This document shows positions 49,501-63,080 of a DNA stretch of 64,000 bases, in pieces (position 1 is the stretch's first letter; every line of letters begins with the position of its first letter). Source of the stretch: Xiphias gladius (Eukaryota > Chordata > Actinopteri > Istiophoriformes > Xiphiidae). The translations under genes and the position numbers were made by a program. The stretch covers positions 22,499,829 to 22,563,828 of the forward strand of contig NC_053418.1 in the NCBI RefSeq assembly GCF_016859285.1, read 5' to 3'. The notes below the pieces were generated by a model that made no database searches, was not told the DNA's origin, and saw nothing but the letters and a program-made list of their open reading frames with translations.

Positions 49501-51660
49501 AAAGTCATACTGACTGACTGTGATGCCAGTTTTTTGTCCTGCGCTCTTTTTGCTCAAATCAGCTTGCAACTTCAAAGAGAACTGCTAACTGTGAAGCACA
49601 TGAAGTGTGACTCTGACAACCGCATACATACCAGAGAAAAACCAAGCATGTTTATTAGGGTAACTAATAGTGAGAGTTAAGTTTGCATGCGCTGCCATCA
49701 GCCACATCTTACAATTTCAGAGCAGCAACCACAACTGCAAAGATCTTTGATGCAGCAGCAGTTTGAAGCCAGATTTTCATAGACATTTTTTTCTTTTTGT
49801 GTCACTGATGAAGAGCTCCCTTGAGATGTGCATCAAGCTGTTAATGATTAAAAACAAATTCTACACATAACATGAAAGCCCTGGCAGAAATCATTACATA
49901 TTGTGATTGTTTATTCATTTGGTTGCTTATAGTTTTTGCTCTGATGATAGGAGATGAGTAATATAGCTGAATCTCTGGAACTCCACCACAGTCTGAACAG
50001 AGACAGCTTACATTAGGGTGGTAGAATTTGTGCAAAACAGATGAGACAAAACTTTAAAAAGCAATTGCAGACCAATAAAGGGTGGTCTTCAGTTGTTTAC
50101 AGAAGCACAGGGGAGACATACTGTCTGTATTTCTATACAAGTTCACTAGCACACGTAAGACAATAAAAGCTTGTATAATCTGGGGCTAATTTGAAAGAGC
50201 TTCAATCACTAATCATTAACCTGTCCCTGTGATTCCTGTGATGTGTGCATTCCACGGTAGCTCAAGAATTATATAGGTAAGGTTATCGACAGGGCTTACC
50301 TGAAAGGCTATAAAATGAAGGCATAAAGTTTATGATTTTTATTAATAATTACACAGTGCAGTTATTTTTAACTTGTAAGGAAATGCAAAAAATGTTCACT
50401 GGTTGATTACAAGGGTCAAATCAGTCATCTAGATGATCTGAGATAGGAACAGGACTGTGTAGGCCTTAAAGTCAGTTGAACCTTTGCTTAAATGCGGCTG
50501 AAAAATGCTCAGCCTACACAAAGTCTTTTTTAAGATGAGGTGGGGCATTTCTGATCACTCCTCGCTTCCTTTCAGTGTAAGGAAATGTGCTGGACACTGT
50601 TAAAGCCAGGTATACCTTATGCAAAAGCAAACTGAAGGCAGGCTAAGCCACAGGTCAGCATGAGAACAAACCCAGAGTCATGCGATCCTCAGAGTGAACA
50701 ATATCTGCCCATGGGATGCTTTGCATGATGATTTCCGTAGCAGCTTCTTCATCATCCCAAAGTGGTGTTTTATTGTCCTTGCTTTTCGTGTTTGCATTCC
50801 ATTGTTACTGGGCAAGTACAAATATCCTCCTTTATGCGTAAAAACCTCAGACGGGCCTTCCACTACATCGCCTGAGCCCAGCCCTCATCCATCCATCAGC
50901 AGTGCCCCTGTTCTATACAGGGCCCCCCAAGCTCTGCTCACCGCCCCCAGCCTAGTCTTTGACATAACACTGTTGTGGCTTTCCGGGCCTTTATGCTGGC
51001 TGTTGTCTTAGGCAGATTGAAGACCCCTTTGTGTGCGTCAGCCCCTGTCCTGAGTGGCCAGGGAGGAACCTGCTGGGCTGTAAGTGGAGAGACAGGAATG
51101 CGCATATGAAAGGGTTATAGTGTGATGGGCACCTACTGACAGAGGGACGGTGATCCTCTGTATGAGTCTTAGTTCATCAGCGTAACCATCTTGTTCAATT
51201 ACACGTGCAACCCGGTGTTGCGTTTCGTGGACATTCACACTGAATGGGAGTATTGTCACTGCAGTTGTGAATATTATGCTGCTCGGTATTGTAGAGGAGT
51301 TCTTAACAAATGAGGCTCCATTGTTTTAGTTGTGAATGATTACCTCCAAATGCATTTTTTTTCTCCTTTGATATCTAAAATTCAATGCGTTATCTGATTT
51401 ATCAGATGTGATCATATAAAAAGAGTGCTTGCAGGATCTTGTCTTTGTGTTAAGTCAGACCCTTGTGCTCCAATACCAACAATGCATGAATAAACCTAAT
51501 ATGTCAAAGGTTTTGGATGTGAATCTCATCCAGTTGCCCATACATCTCTGTCTGACAACATTAGTGAAATTTTAAAGCCCAAAATTTTTTTTTCCTGTTC
51601 TTTTGTTATAGAATTTGAAGACTTAAAGATCTTTTTTTCCGTACTTTTCTTGATCCCTTC
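49501..51660. other. Intergenic, no gene recognised
   Basis: AT-rich with short unremarkable open frames; the frame at 50694-51011 plus (105 codons) has no recognisable domain. Confidence 0.5.
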
Positions 51661-51667
51661 CTTTTAC

Positions 51668-52086
51668 TTCACCACTGGTGGAAGAATAGTTCAGATCCTT
51701 TACTTCAGTAAAAGTAGCAATGCCACTTTAAAAATACAACTTAATTACAAATTCTGCATTTAAAATGTTACTCAAGTAAAAGTAAAATGTTATCAGCAAA
51801 ATGTATTTTAAGTATCAAAAAAAAAAAAACTTCCTGCAATGCATAAAATGGCCCCCGTGTGAGTGTCGTACTATTACATATTATACTGGATTACTATTAT
51901 AAGCACACTGATGTGTAGTAGCATTTTAATGTTTAATTGGATGAGGCTTGGCTCATTTTATTCTCTTTACATTCTCTTGGATAGTTTAATCTATAACAAC
52001 GCATCATTTCTATTAGTTCGTCATACTGTACATGTTGTGTGTAAAAACTTTGTACTTGAGGAAATGTACTTTCCACCACTGTACTT
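51668..52086. mobile_element. Foldback repeat with CASTGGTGGAA termini
   Basis: The left end is CACCACTGGTGGAAGAATAG. The right end, on the other strand, is GTACAGTGGTGGAAAGTACA. The interior has TTCAGATCCTTTACTTCAGT and TTACTCAAGTAAAAGTA motifs. It is non-coding. I recognise it as a widespread teleost inverted-repeat element; a fragment of the same family is at 63545-63695. Confidence 0.7.
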
Positions 52087-55000
52087 CACACAATGATCCT
52101 GAGCACTCACCCTAACATTAAGTTACGTATTGATGACTTTGGCTGTCCCTGGAGTTAATAATCATCACCAACATTCTGATTTGTCATCAATCTATGGCGG
52201 CAAAAAAGCAGAAAATTAGATTAAAATATATTTTAGATTGTTTAATGTGACATATACAGTATAATGTAATTAATGTTTTAAAAACGGGTCCGACAGTAAA
52301 GTTGAATGACATAAAAACATGTTGGACAGCCAGTACTGGCGTAGCTAATGGAACGTGAACCCACATCAGCATATTTAAAACAGCACAATTATTTGATCCA
52401 AGTGGTGTTGTAAGAATGACATTGGGTATCTGTTCTGCTTTTTTCTATCTCAAAGAGGCTTCAAAGCCTCCATTCTTTTGAACCACAGTCTGTAGGTAAC
52501 TTAATGAATTCGCTCATCACCATAAATTACATGGTATATAAAAACATGGAAAACAGACATGCAAATTAAATCTCAATAGGGTGGACAACATGTGCGCATG
52601 AACAATATGCTGGAAAAGCTTGAGTGCGCTCAAAAAGGGGCATATAATATACACCAGATTTGCAGAGTACATTTGCAGACTTGGTAGATGATGCATAATA
52701 AGCTGATTTCTAACAAAATTCTGTATGATGGGACCTAGATATATGATCTCAAAAGCTACATCAATTGTCCTCTGACTCATATGGTACAGCTTATGGGTTG
52801 TTTGTCTGGCCATGCTTTTGAGAAGATTACATCTCCATAATCAATAAAAAGAAACTTAACCATCCACCACACAGTCTGAACCAGAAAAACATCTGGGATA
52901 ATAAACTTCCCCCCTCAAATATACCCACAATAACACAAAAATCACTGAATGTTTACTGAGCACAATTTCCTGGGGACACTTTTCATGATTATGATAGGAG
53001 GTAGGGACATTTTGACATTGTCCGGATGTGCATGTTAGTCCCAGTGTGGCTACAGGAACCCAAATTCACATGGCTTCCATATCCACAAATAATGTGGTTG
53101 GAAAAAAAAAAAAAGTCTTTCAGATCAAAATATAAAGCTAACAAGTATGTTGATTACACATACAAAAAAAACCCTGTATCATATGGTCCTATGTGTGTTT
53201 GGCTGGTTCACCTGATAAGCCTAACATTAGCCACAGTCACAGTGCTGATCGCCTGGAAGAACTGAGCTGCAGCGCTCTGGACTCATGGCTCTCATCACCC
53301 TCTGACCTGGAAAGTGGGATCGTAAGATCTGCAACATCACTTCAACCAGCAGACAACATGCTGCTTTGAAGTGGGAGTGGACCTAAATTGGATTATGCAG
53401 CATCTCTGAGGAGCAGCTCCTGTAGATTTGATTACGTACGCCACCTCACCCAACACACACACTCCTGCTTCCCCAAAAGCAGATGAGACAAAGTGGGGCG
53501 GTCCTCCATGCCAGACTCTGGTAATACACTTTTTAATGTGTGCCCATCTGCCAGCCATTTACCTGATTACTTCGGGATAACTCAGACAGGTCTGGCTCTG
53601 CCATGGCAGCTGGGAGGCCAGAGAGTGGCATTAGTTTTGTACAGGTGGACACAGGAAAGATAAGGACCAGATGACCCTTCTACCTGTGAAAACAAGCACC
53701 TAGATATCACTTAAATGGGGAAAATTGACATTTGGTACAATTGAATACAATGGTGAATTACATACTTTTTAGTGTTAGATGACACCTTTTTTGTAGCCAC
53801 AAAAGCAACTAATATTACTTTTGCTTAAACAACATTTTTTTCCACAGTGGACAAGCGGTTCTCATCATCCACTCGCAGGTTGAAGTGTTGTTAAAAATAT
53901 AGTCCCAAACACGGACTACAAATCCTCCACACAAGCATGGAATACAGACCACCTTCTATTTCTGAGGAAAACAACATCCAGTGCTGGTTTAACTTGGGCT
54001 CATTATGGTGGAAGTGGGTTCCAGGGCCAGGAAGTTTCATTGCTTTCCAAATAAATCTCACTAAACAGAGCTGTAATCCAAATTCCTCGTCTTGTGGAGT
54101 CCTCCCCAAGTCCTCACATTACGTGAAAGCTCTCAAAAGCTAGGCGTAAAAATCCCACACTATGCTTCTAGATGTTACTTGTTACAACAATTGTACTGAC
54201 AAAACTGAGTTAAGTAACACAGCTGCTTGAAAGTAACTTTTAAAAAGGGTGGAAAATGTGTTTTTCTGACATAGCTGCTCATTTTCAGCCAACACGGGCC
54301 AGTTTCTGATTGTTTCCACATAAAGGTGCAAAGCAGCTCTCAAATTCAAACCAGCTCATGAAAAATTATCAAAAAAGAATGAGGCCCTTTAACATTCCTC
54401 CGGTTTTACCGAGTGACACAGAGGGTTTCCATTACCTCGCTCACTGCTAGCAAATCTAAGACATCACCTTTGATTATGTTACATAGAACCTGGCAAGGGA
54501 ACAATCAGAGGGAGCTGTGGGCGGGTGTGATAGTCTGTGTGCCGGTCAAAATTACTGGTTTAATTCAAATAGCATAATGTGCGTTGGTTTGTTGTGCCAT
54601 TAAGATAACAAACAGGGATATCTTATAACCAATCTCCTCAGTGACCAGTGTAAAAAAGGCTGAGCCAAACACTGTTATTACTGACATGTGGCAATCAAGT
54701 CGGGTGATCCTGGTAACAGCTCCTCAGCTGTGTGGAAGCAGGAAACTTGTCAGTGAGCGTAAACAGCTCTCTTGGCTTAGTTCTCCGAGAAAAAATACCC
54801 CCATCCCATCTACCCCCCGACACCCCATCTCCTTGTGCTGTGTGGCGTCAGCTGCAATGAGCTCCAGATGTGGCCTGGCACCCATCCAGTCACGGCGCTG
54901 GATGTGGTTTGAAGGTAGTTTGGAAACACCACCCACCAGCGGACCCAATGAAAGTTCCTCAGACTGCAGTGAGAGGTTTCTGTCGCGGGGTCATATTTGT

Positions 55001-57021
55001 GCAGACTGTAGGAGCGCAGAAGATGTGGAGTACTTGCTCTGCAAATCTGGGAAGGCTGAGAGGAAAAGGTATCTGCCTCTTGAATGTGCATGTGTTACTT
55101 ATTGAACATGCTTTGAATAAATAAGTATGTGAGACAATAGTTCAAAGTATTTCCATCTGTTTCAGCAGATATGGAAATATCAGCATCCTTTATTCACCCC
55201 CAGGCTTCCATCCTTTACTCCCTTTGCATACAAATACTGATTTAAAAAGGACTCAGTAATGTATTCTGCCTTTGATATCCTAAGAAAAAACGAGTCATAT
55301 CACTGAGAGCGGCAAGACAAAAGCTAATAACTTCTAATGCTTTTTAAAAAAAGTTTTAAAACTTAAAAAAAAAAAAAATTGTAGCACAAAATTTTCTTTA
55401 AAAAGACCTATAAAACGTGTGTCTTGAAACTATTATTTAATTTACCTTAATCTTTCATTGTGGGTCACAATAATACACAAAGAGGTATAAAAAAACCACA
55501 GATATGACAAAATAGGAGCCAGAGGTTCTAAGTTGGTGGCCAGTTGTGTGGTTTCAGGTCATTACCACACCAAACACACAAAGACTATCAACCACCAGCA
55601 TCTGTTCTCACTGCAGGAAAGTGTAAAGGCTTTAAACTCGAAGCAGTAGGTCTCAAGACTTTGCTAAAATACTCACAGACATAAAACCAGTATAGTAGAA
55701 GCAGTGGAGACATGTTGCTAGCAACAGGTCACTAGTAAAATATGCAGAATGAGCGTGAGTGTTCCTAAAGACCACACCAAATTTAGCAATGAGTCAAAAT
55801 TACCTGAATTTGTCATCATTTTAGAAAAAAATAATGATAATAAATCAAAAATCTGTTGCAGTGTTTGATTGATTGATAACTTCATTAATACGCAATAATT
55901 AACAGTGGCATACACATAACTTGGCTGAACCGTGGTGTCCATCCATGATGCTTTACTATCAGCGATAAGAGCTACATTGATGCTTTTCTCTCTTTCTAAC
56001 ATTCACTTGTTGTGTTTTCCAGCAGTGTGCTGAGAGGACCGAATGAGGTCACTGTGTGTAAGATGCCAGCTAATTCACATGGCTTACTGAAAAGAGAAAA
56101 GAAAAAAAAAAAAAGAAAAAAAACAACACATGCTGCTTGTAAGACAATAGCCCCCCCTGCTGCCAGAAACTTAAAAAGCCCAGCAAGGGTCACATCACAT
56201 AAATTTGCCAGGCAAAGTTTAACAAATAACCCTAATATGAGGAAGATGTTGACCTCAAGTTTTAATACAAACTGCTGTGTTGATCATGGCACAGTGTTTC
56301 CAGTGCACTACGAAAATTCAGTATGTGAAAACAAATTCAGTATGTGATACCAATCAAATGACTCCACTATCATTCCTAAACCACTTACAAATAGCTTGTA
56401 AGATGCTCTAGGAGCTTTCTGTCTCACAATGTTGCAGTGTGTGTCGACTTTTTTAAATTTCATTACGAAGCCTTTCAAATTATTCTGATGGCATCAATGT
56501 TGATCTGTTGCTTTCGGCCCTTTTAAAATCAGACCATTTCAAATTCTGCACCGAGTGTGTTTAAATGCAGTAATTTCAAAGAGAAACTTCAGCACTCATG
56601 ACAAGACTTTGTGCCTTTTAAACCGGACTGTTGTTCCTGTCCGTCTGTCAGCAGCTTACTTGTATGCCTGCTCTATTCCTGTACTGAACTTAAAAATCTG
56701 TGTCTGGCTAATTCCACTGTGAAATCAATCAACAAATGCACATTGAAGTTCAGTGCGCCTACACACCATCAGTGTCTGAAGATTCAGCTATAACGCCACA
56801 TCAGATGGTGAGGTAGGAGTATTCACGTGATTTTTCCAACTGATCAGTCACATTCACTGTTTCCTCATTACTTACAAGCTCTCAAACGCCAACTAAATAC
56901 AGTTATAACTTGCTCATCATAACACAAAGGCTGATGTTTTTTTTCTTTCTTTGAATGGTCATAGTCAATAATTCAAATCCGTAAATGGCGACCATTCTTG
57001 GTTAATTAAATACAATTACTT
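52087..57021. other. Intergenic, no gene recognised
   Basis: Several overlapping short open frames (for example 54641-55105 plus, 154 codons, overlapped by minus frames) lack domains, signal peptides and plausible exon phases. The block 53820-54170 may be another dispersed repeat, but I cannot identify it. Confidence 0.45.
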
Positions 57022-57372
57022 TTTATTTTATTTGACAATTACCTGATAGGAGTGCAGCAGTAGCAGACAGTGGAAACTGGTGTTATTTGGCAGGTTTTAC
57101 AGGTTTCTATAGCTTAGGATGTGTAATTATTACACAAGCAGTAAACTAGAAATCAAAAACAGGGTGATTTTTATGTATAAAGCTAGAAAATGTAATGTCG
57201 TGTTCACCCTGTTTCATTCAGTGGCTCTCTTCTGATGTTCATTTGAGAAAAAAGCAGCCCAATGTAGTGAATCCAGGTCAACATGATCCTGACTTAAGTG
57301 GACCTCACCTAGCATGTTTTGAGGTCATATCATTTGTCTGATCTTAGCAACTCAGATGCAGTGTGTCCGTCG
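57022..57372 (-). other. Probable ankrd39 3' UTR
   Basis: AATAAA on minus (TTTATT at 57022-57027, with a second just above it) lies about 345 nt past the stop codon, a reasonable polyadenylation signal. Confidence 0.4.
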
Positions 57373-58331
57373 TCACCGAGGCGGTTTTAAGAGCTCCTGC
57401 AGATCTCCCTGCTGTGCCAGCTGGTAGGGTAGCTGGAGCCTTTTGTTCACCTGGCTGCAGAGTGTAGGACAGTGCTCAAGAAGCAGCTGACACACCTCTT
57501 CATGACCCTGTTCTGCAGCCTGCTCAAGCATGTAACAGAGCAACAAATGCAGGCACCAGTTAAATGACCATCAAACTCTCTCTCTGGAAAGGTCTTATTA
57601 TGTTATTGCTGGTCTTTCTGTACCTTATGTAAAGGGGATGCACCATCGTCATCACAGAGCATTGGATCTGCCCTGTGGTGCACAAGGAGTCTAACCACAT
57701 CCAGGTGACCGCAGTAGGCTGATCGATGGAGTGGTGTGGCACCGCCTGGTGTCTGGGGAGATGCACAGGCACCATTCTCAAGAAGAAACTTGCACACAGC
57801 GAGATGACCACTGCGACTTGCGTAGTGCTGAGACAAAACACAAAAATTAAGCACCGATTTTTATATACATAAGAACAGTGGACACTACAGCACATACTTA
57901 TAGCCGAACACCTTCCCTGCAAACTCACCAGTGCTGTGTATCCAGATGAGTCTCTCAGGTTAGGGTCTGTGCCCTTCTGGACCAAGGACTCAACTCTCTC
58001 CAAGTTCCCGTCCATTGCAGAAGACCAGATACCTGCATCGAGGAATGACACACAGCACAGCACTGTACTGTACTTCACTGACACATCAGTCAAATCAGGA
58101 GTGAAAATAACCCGTTAGCCCGAGTCAGTCAGGACGCCTTTACTAAAAGAGTATACAAATATTTTTGTTATCGTCTATAACTTTATCAGTACCACGGATT
58201 AACTCAGTCACCACATGCCTGACACATGAATGCAAACCTCGTTCAAATTCCATTTCATTCAGCGTCTGGTAAACACTAGGAGAGGAGACTGGATGGGAGC
58301 AGCACGAGCAATGCTGTTTGTCAGACGCCAT
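57373..58331 (-). CDS. ankrd39: Ankyrin repeat domain-containing protein 39
   Basis: Four exons on minus: 58238-58331, 57929-58032, 57624-57827, 57373-57519; 549 nt, 182 aa, against about 183 aa for human ANKRD39. The start at 58331 gives MASDKQHCSCCSHPVSS, whose Cys/His pattern matches the family N-terminus. Earlier in-frame ATGs (58379 and one shortly after) are not conserved in the family as I recall it. The next segment, QTLNEMEFERGIWS, is diagnostic. Ankyrin repeats run about 32-165, with motifs GYTALHYASRSGHLAVCKFL and GGATPLHRSAYCGHLDVVRL. The molecular role is poorly known: a small soluble ankyrin protein, presumably a protein-protein adaptor. It is divergently arranged with kctd9, the start codons 932 bp apart. 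Confidence 0.95.
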
Positions 58332-59263
58332 TGTGTTAACAGGCAGAAACCGCATAAAGACTGTCCCGGACTGATTCAAACCTGAAGCTGAACAATGCTA
58401 GTTCTTCAGTCACAGGTATGAATTGGCATCATGCTGTGACAGTTCCGTGTTTCTTCTTCGATCTTTAGCGGTCGACAACTTTGTGATGCGTTACCACCAC
58501 CAGCAGGTCTGGCTTGCAGACACACGAGCCCAAAAATAAAGTTAAGAAGCCAACAATTGTTAAAGCGAATGGCAAAAACACGTTATATTAGAATTCAGAC
58601 ACTTTATTCAATTATAGATAATTATACAAAACAATAAAGAAACAACAACTTTAGTTTGCAGCAGACCACCCGACGCACGAAGGCAGCGTGCCTACGTGTG
58701 AACGCTCCGACCAATTGCAGAGCTGCAGTCAGAAGGCACCCTTCAGGCGCCCTCTGATTCGGTCACTTTGTCGTCCCAAATGCGTTTAGACAGACAAGCG
58801 GTGGCACATAACTTTGTGTTGTGGATAATGATTATGAAAGGTGCAACACTGCACTGGTGCAACCGATCATTCCATGTATTTATAAATCATAAAAAACTCA
58901 TCAAAAAACATCATATCTGTTATTAATGACAGATATTAAACACATTTTCCGTGTTCTTTAATTCCCCAACTGGCAAAAATAAATGTATTTATATATTTCG
59001 CTGATAATAAATATGGTACCATAACTATATGATAATCCCAAGCGCGGGTATGGCTATAAATGTAATATATCCGCCTCTCAGCTGCGTTTAAAGTTATAAA
59101 CTCATGATCCAATTTTCCCCGTAAGCTTGTGAAGGCATCTTTTGTCTCGTGTTATTGTCTGATGCAGCTAGCTATCCAGCTTGATTCGGCAAACAAGTAG
59201 CTGGCAAAAGCTACGTTACTTTTGAAATTATAGCAAAGTACTCATAACCAAAGCGCATAAAGA
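58332..59263. promoter_or_regulatory. Shared ankrd39/kctd9 intergenic region (head-to-head promoters)
   Basis: 932 bp between two divergent start codons. A CpG-containing stretch at about 58660-58800 includes a CCAAT box at 58711-58715 (GACCAATTGC), and no TATA box is evident. This fits a bidirectional housekeeping-type promoter region, but start sites are not visible and two separate promoters are equally possible. Confidence 0.5.
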
Positions 59264-61933
59264 ATGAGAAGAGTTACGTTGTTTATTAACGGGACATCTA
59301 AAAATGGCAAGGTGGGTAATAACTCAGTCTGTTCAGTGTGGGAGCCCGGGCCGTAGAATGACTGGCTTTTTCCAGTGATCATACGTGTTTCATTATTATT
59401 GCGTCCTTATTTATCTTACATTGAAACTACAACATATCATCAACAGCGGTCCTGGCTAACTTGAGCCTTTTTGACATTCTTCCCACATTTAAGATACACG
59501 TAATTGTTACATCACAGCTAAACGCGACTCATTAATCTTGTATTTTGCAGGAGTGACCCATTTTGTGTCAGATTCAAATCCCTAACCGCCCACTGTTTTT
59601 TTTTTTTTTTAATCCATTCTTTTTAGGTTGTAGCAGTGTACGGGACCTTGTCCGACTTACTATCCGTAGCAAGCAATAAGTTAGGAATCAAAGCCTCTAG
59701 TTTTTACAATGGAAAGGGTGGTCTTATAGATGACATTGCCCTTATAAGGTAAGTTCCCATGGTAATAATAGAGATATGGCCAAAACATAATGGGGCTGTC
59801 CCCTCATCGTGCTTCTCATCGCTCTTGTTTGTGCCTCTAACAGAGATGACGACGTGCTGTATGTATCGGAAGGAGATCCATTTATCGGTGGGTGCTGTCA
59901 TGTCTGCTGCAGGATTCTCATCCACAGTCGGTATAGAGTATGCACATGGTCTCAGCAACTCTCTCTTCTTCTTTTTTATGTCACAGATCCTCAAAATGAA
60001 GCCAAAGTCAGATCTGATCCGCATGGGGCGCACACTGATTGGCTGACCCTCAATATTGGTGGGCGTCTCTTCACCACCACCAGGTATCCGTGGTTTTAAT
60101 GCCGTGTTCCCTAGTAACAAACCCAACGCCAAACTCTTGAGATTTCGATACCACAGTGTTTGTTTATGCTGCGTTTTACGTTTCATTGTCTTCTTTGCTG
60201 ACCGTGTCTGTATTGTGTTCAGGAGCACTTTGGTCAGCAAGGAGCCAGAGAGTATGCTTGCTCACATGTTTCGAGAGAAAGGTACATTATGGCTACAGAG
60301 CAGACTAGCCAGTCATTAAGCATTTCATTATTAATATATCTTTTTTTTATTCGTGTGAGCCATCTTTTTGAATGAGTTTTGTCAACCTCTGTGTTCGCTC
60401 CAGATGTGTGGGGGAACAAGCAGGACAAGCACGGGGCTTATCTAATCGACCGCAGCCCCGAATACTTTGAGCCAATTCTAAACTACTTGAGACATGGTCA
60501 GCTCATTATCAATGAAGGCATAAATATACGAGGTAATCTTGGGATGAATCCAAAACGATGAAGTCTACCTGAATCACTCTAAAGAGGGTCATTGCATAAA
60601 ATTCCCACAACAATTTCCTGATTAAAATTAGAAAATAAGCACATGGTAGCATTCTCCTAAATGTCTTCCAGGTGTCCTCGAGGAGGCTCGATTCTTTGGG
60701 ATTGAGCAGCTTGCTGAACAACTGGAAGTAGCAATCAAGGTAAGACGAAGTGTGGAAAGCAAACATCTTACATTTAGTAATGTGATCCCTCCCTTGAATG
60801 CATCGTGACTTACCACACATATTACGTCCAAAACAGAACTCGCAGCCACCAGAGGACCACTCTCCCATTTCCCGCAAGGAGTTTGTTCGCTTTCTTCTGG
60901 CAACACCCACCAAGTCAGAGCTCCGCTGTCAGGTGCAGTTTAATGAAAGCGTTTTCATTTACCCCATCATTTCACCATATCAAGTTAATATCTGGTGCTA
61001 TTACTCTGACCGTTTTTAGGGACTTAATTTCAGTGGTGCTGATCTGTCCCGACTTGACCTGCGCTACATTAATTTTAAAATGGCCAATCTGAGCCGCTGC
61101 AATCTGACACACGCCAACCTGTGCTGTTCCAATCTGGAGCGGGCTGATCTTTCTGGAGCCAACCTTGATGTAAGTCTGGGAACTCTTTTCTTGTCAGCAC
61201 TAAATGATTCATGTGCACATACAGTATCAGATGATACAAGGTAAGTGGAGAATGCACTCAAAAAGTTTTCCACACTGTGGGGAAGCAAATATTTCCTTTT
61301 TCTAAGTTGTGTGTATCATTTTTGTGTTATTTTTAGTTGTTAGCCTTCCTGCTGGTGAGCAATGGACTTGGCTTTTGTTTTGCAGCCACTTCACACCTGC
61401 TGCTCCCTCACTTGTGTGGAGGAAGGGCTATTCTTTTCTTAAACATGTTTGCCAATGCTACACACCTACTCTCAGTCACCCCATTGAAAAAATAACAGAC
61501 TGTTTTTTCCTCAGTCTGCTGATGTGATATGAATATCCTGTAAGATGTGACTTAATATTTGCATACGCAATAAAGCATGATGGCTGTTGGAGGTTTGGTT
61601 TGTCTCTTGAAGGGTGCTAACTTACAAGGGGTGAAGATGCTCTGTTCCAATGCCGAGGGGGCTTCTCTCAAAGGATGCAATTTTGAAGATCCATCTGGAC
61701 TGAAGGCCAACCTGGAAGGTAATCTGCCACAATTCTTAAGCAAAGAATCCCTGGTCCCACATTTGTAGTCATGTTTTGACCAAATGTTTTCGTAAGCAGG
61801 TGCTAACCTGAAAGGAGTTGACATGGAAGGAAGCCAAATGACCGGTATCAACCTGCGTGTGGCCACTCTGAAAAATGCAAAGCTGAAGAACTGTAACCTT
61901 CGGGGAGCCACTTTAGCAGGGACTGATCTCGAG
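59264..61933 (+). CDS. kctd9: BTB/POZ protein KCTD9, 3' end missing
   Basis: Eleven exons: 59264-59311, 59627-59748, 59844-59887, 59987-60083, 60223-60281, 60404-60532, 60672-60739, 60837-60932, 61020-61169, 61613-61718, 61800-61933; 1053 nt, 351 codons with all phases closing. Residues 1-70 form the N-terminal ubiquitin-like region ([16 protein letters not shown]). Residues 89-187 are the BTB/T1 domain ([26 protein letters not shown]). From about 222 come pentapeptide repeats of A(D/N)LxX type (GADLS, ANLSR, ANLEG). Family role: substrate adaptor for Cullin-3 ubiquitin ligase. Human KCTD9 has about 389 aa, so about 38 residues (one exon) are absent. The last visible exon ends in a good donor (GAG|GTGAGT), so the missing exon lies in the 62001-62500 gap or beyond 64000. 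Teleosts can have two copies (a/b); which one this is cannot be told. Confidence 0.94.
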
Positions 61934-62000
61934 GTGAGTTAAGGCTATCAGAAGGGATTACCTCTAAAAACGGGCGTCATGACTCAGCTGGCAGTCTTAT

Positions 62001-62500
62001 NNNNNNNNNNNNNNNNNNNNNNNNNNNNNNNNNNNNNNNNNNNNNNNNNNNNNNNNNNNNNNNNNNNNNNNNNNNNNNNNNNNNNNNNNNNNNNNNNNNN
62101 NNNNNNNNNNNNNNNNNNNNNNNNNNNNNNNNNNNNNNNNNNNNNNNNNNNNNNNNNNNNNNNNNNNNNNNNNNNNNNNNNNNNNNNNNNNNNNNNNNNN
62201 NNNNNNNNNNNNNNNNNNNNNNNNNNNNNNNNNNNNNNNNNNNNNNNNNNNNNNNNNNNNNNNNNNNNNNNNNNNNNNNNNNNNNNNNNNNNNNNNNNNN
62301 NNNNNNNNNNNNNNNNNNNNNNNNNNNNNNNNNNNNNNNNNNNNNNNNNNNNNNNNNNNNNNNNNNNNNNNNNNNNNNNNNNNNNNNNNNNNNNNNNNNN
62401 NNNNNNNNNNNNNNNNNNNNNNNNNNNNNNNNNNNNNNNNNNNNNNNNNNNNNNNNNNNNNNNNNNNNNNNNNNNNNNNNNNNNNNNNNNNNNNNNNNNN
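62001..62500. other. Assembly gap (500 N)
   Basis: Exactly 500 undetermined bases, a round number suggesting a placeholder or estimated gap. It begins 67 bp into the kctd9 intron that follows the last visible exon and borders a pyrimidine-rich tract. Confidence 0.99.
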
Positions 62501-63080
62501 CTCATTTTTCCATCCATCACTTTCCCTCTTTTCCTCTCCACACCACCTCACCTTAATCCACTTTCCTGTGCCTCTCCATTCTCCATCCTTCTTGTTGGCA
62601 GATTTGAGGTTTTCTCCCATCCATCTTCATCTTCTGTCCTTTAACTATCCACCCTTCCTCTTTTTCCTCCCCTCTCTCCTGTTGACCCATCCTCTCTTTC
62701 ATCTTCCTCCTCTTCCATCCACCCTTCTTTTTCTTTCATTTGGCAGATTCATTGATTTACCTCACCTATTGTGCTTTTCTTCAATTTGCTTCCTTTACCT
62801 CTCCATCCTTTCTTCTTCTCTTTTCTCTTCCTCCTTCTACAATACACCCTTTCTCTCCTGCTCTCTCTCCTCTCTCTTCTCTTCCCTCCTCCTACCTTTC
62901 ATCTCCTTCCATTCCCTTTCAACTTGTTTCCTTTACATCCTCACCTTTCCTATCCTTTGTCTTCTTCTTCTTCACATTCTTTCCCATCAACACTGTCTCT
63001 TTGTCTTTCTTGCTCCTTTAATCATCCTCTCTTTATTTGCCTTTCTGTACATATCCACCTTATTCTTCTTTTCCCCTGAG
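62501..63080. repeat. Pyrimidine-rich low-complexity tract
   Basis: About 580 bp composed largely of C and T, with recurrent CTCCATCC, TTCCTTTAC and TTTGGCAGATT-like units, suggesting a degenerate tandem repeat. Long open frames through it (for example 201 codons from 62568) are an effect of composition and are not genes. Confidence 0.8.

Noticed and set aside
54641-55105. 154-codon plus-strand frame in the fgfr1-ankrd39 interval
   Set aside because: No domain, signal peptide or family resemblance, and overlapping frames on the other strand are just as long; likely chance.
58332-58379. Upstream in-frame ATGs extending ankrd39 by 16 residues (MNQSGTVFMRFLPVNT)
   Set aside because: The family N-terminus as I know it begins near the ATG at 58331, so the extension is more likely 5' UTR.
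59704-60240. 178-codon minus-strand frame across kctd9
   Set aside because: It is antisense to verified kctd9 exons 2-5 and their introns and has no recognisable content.
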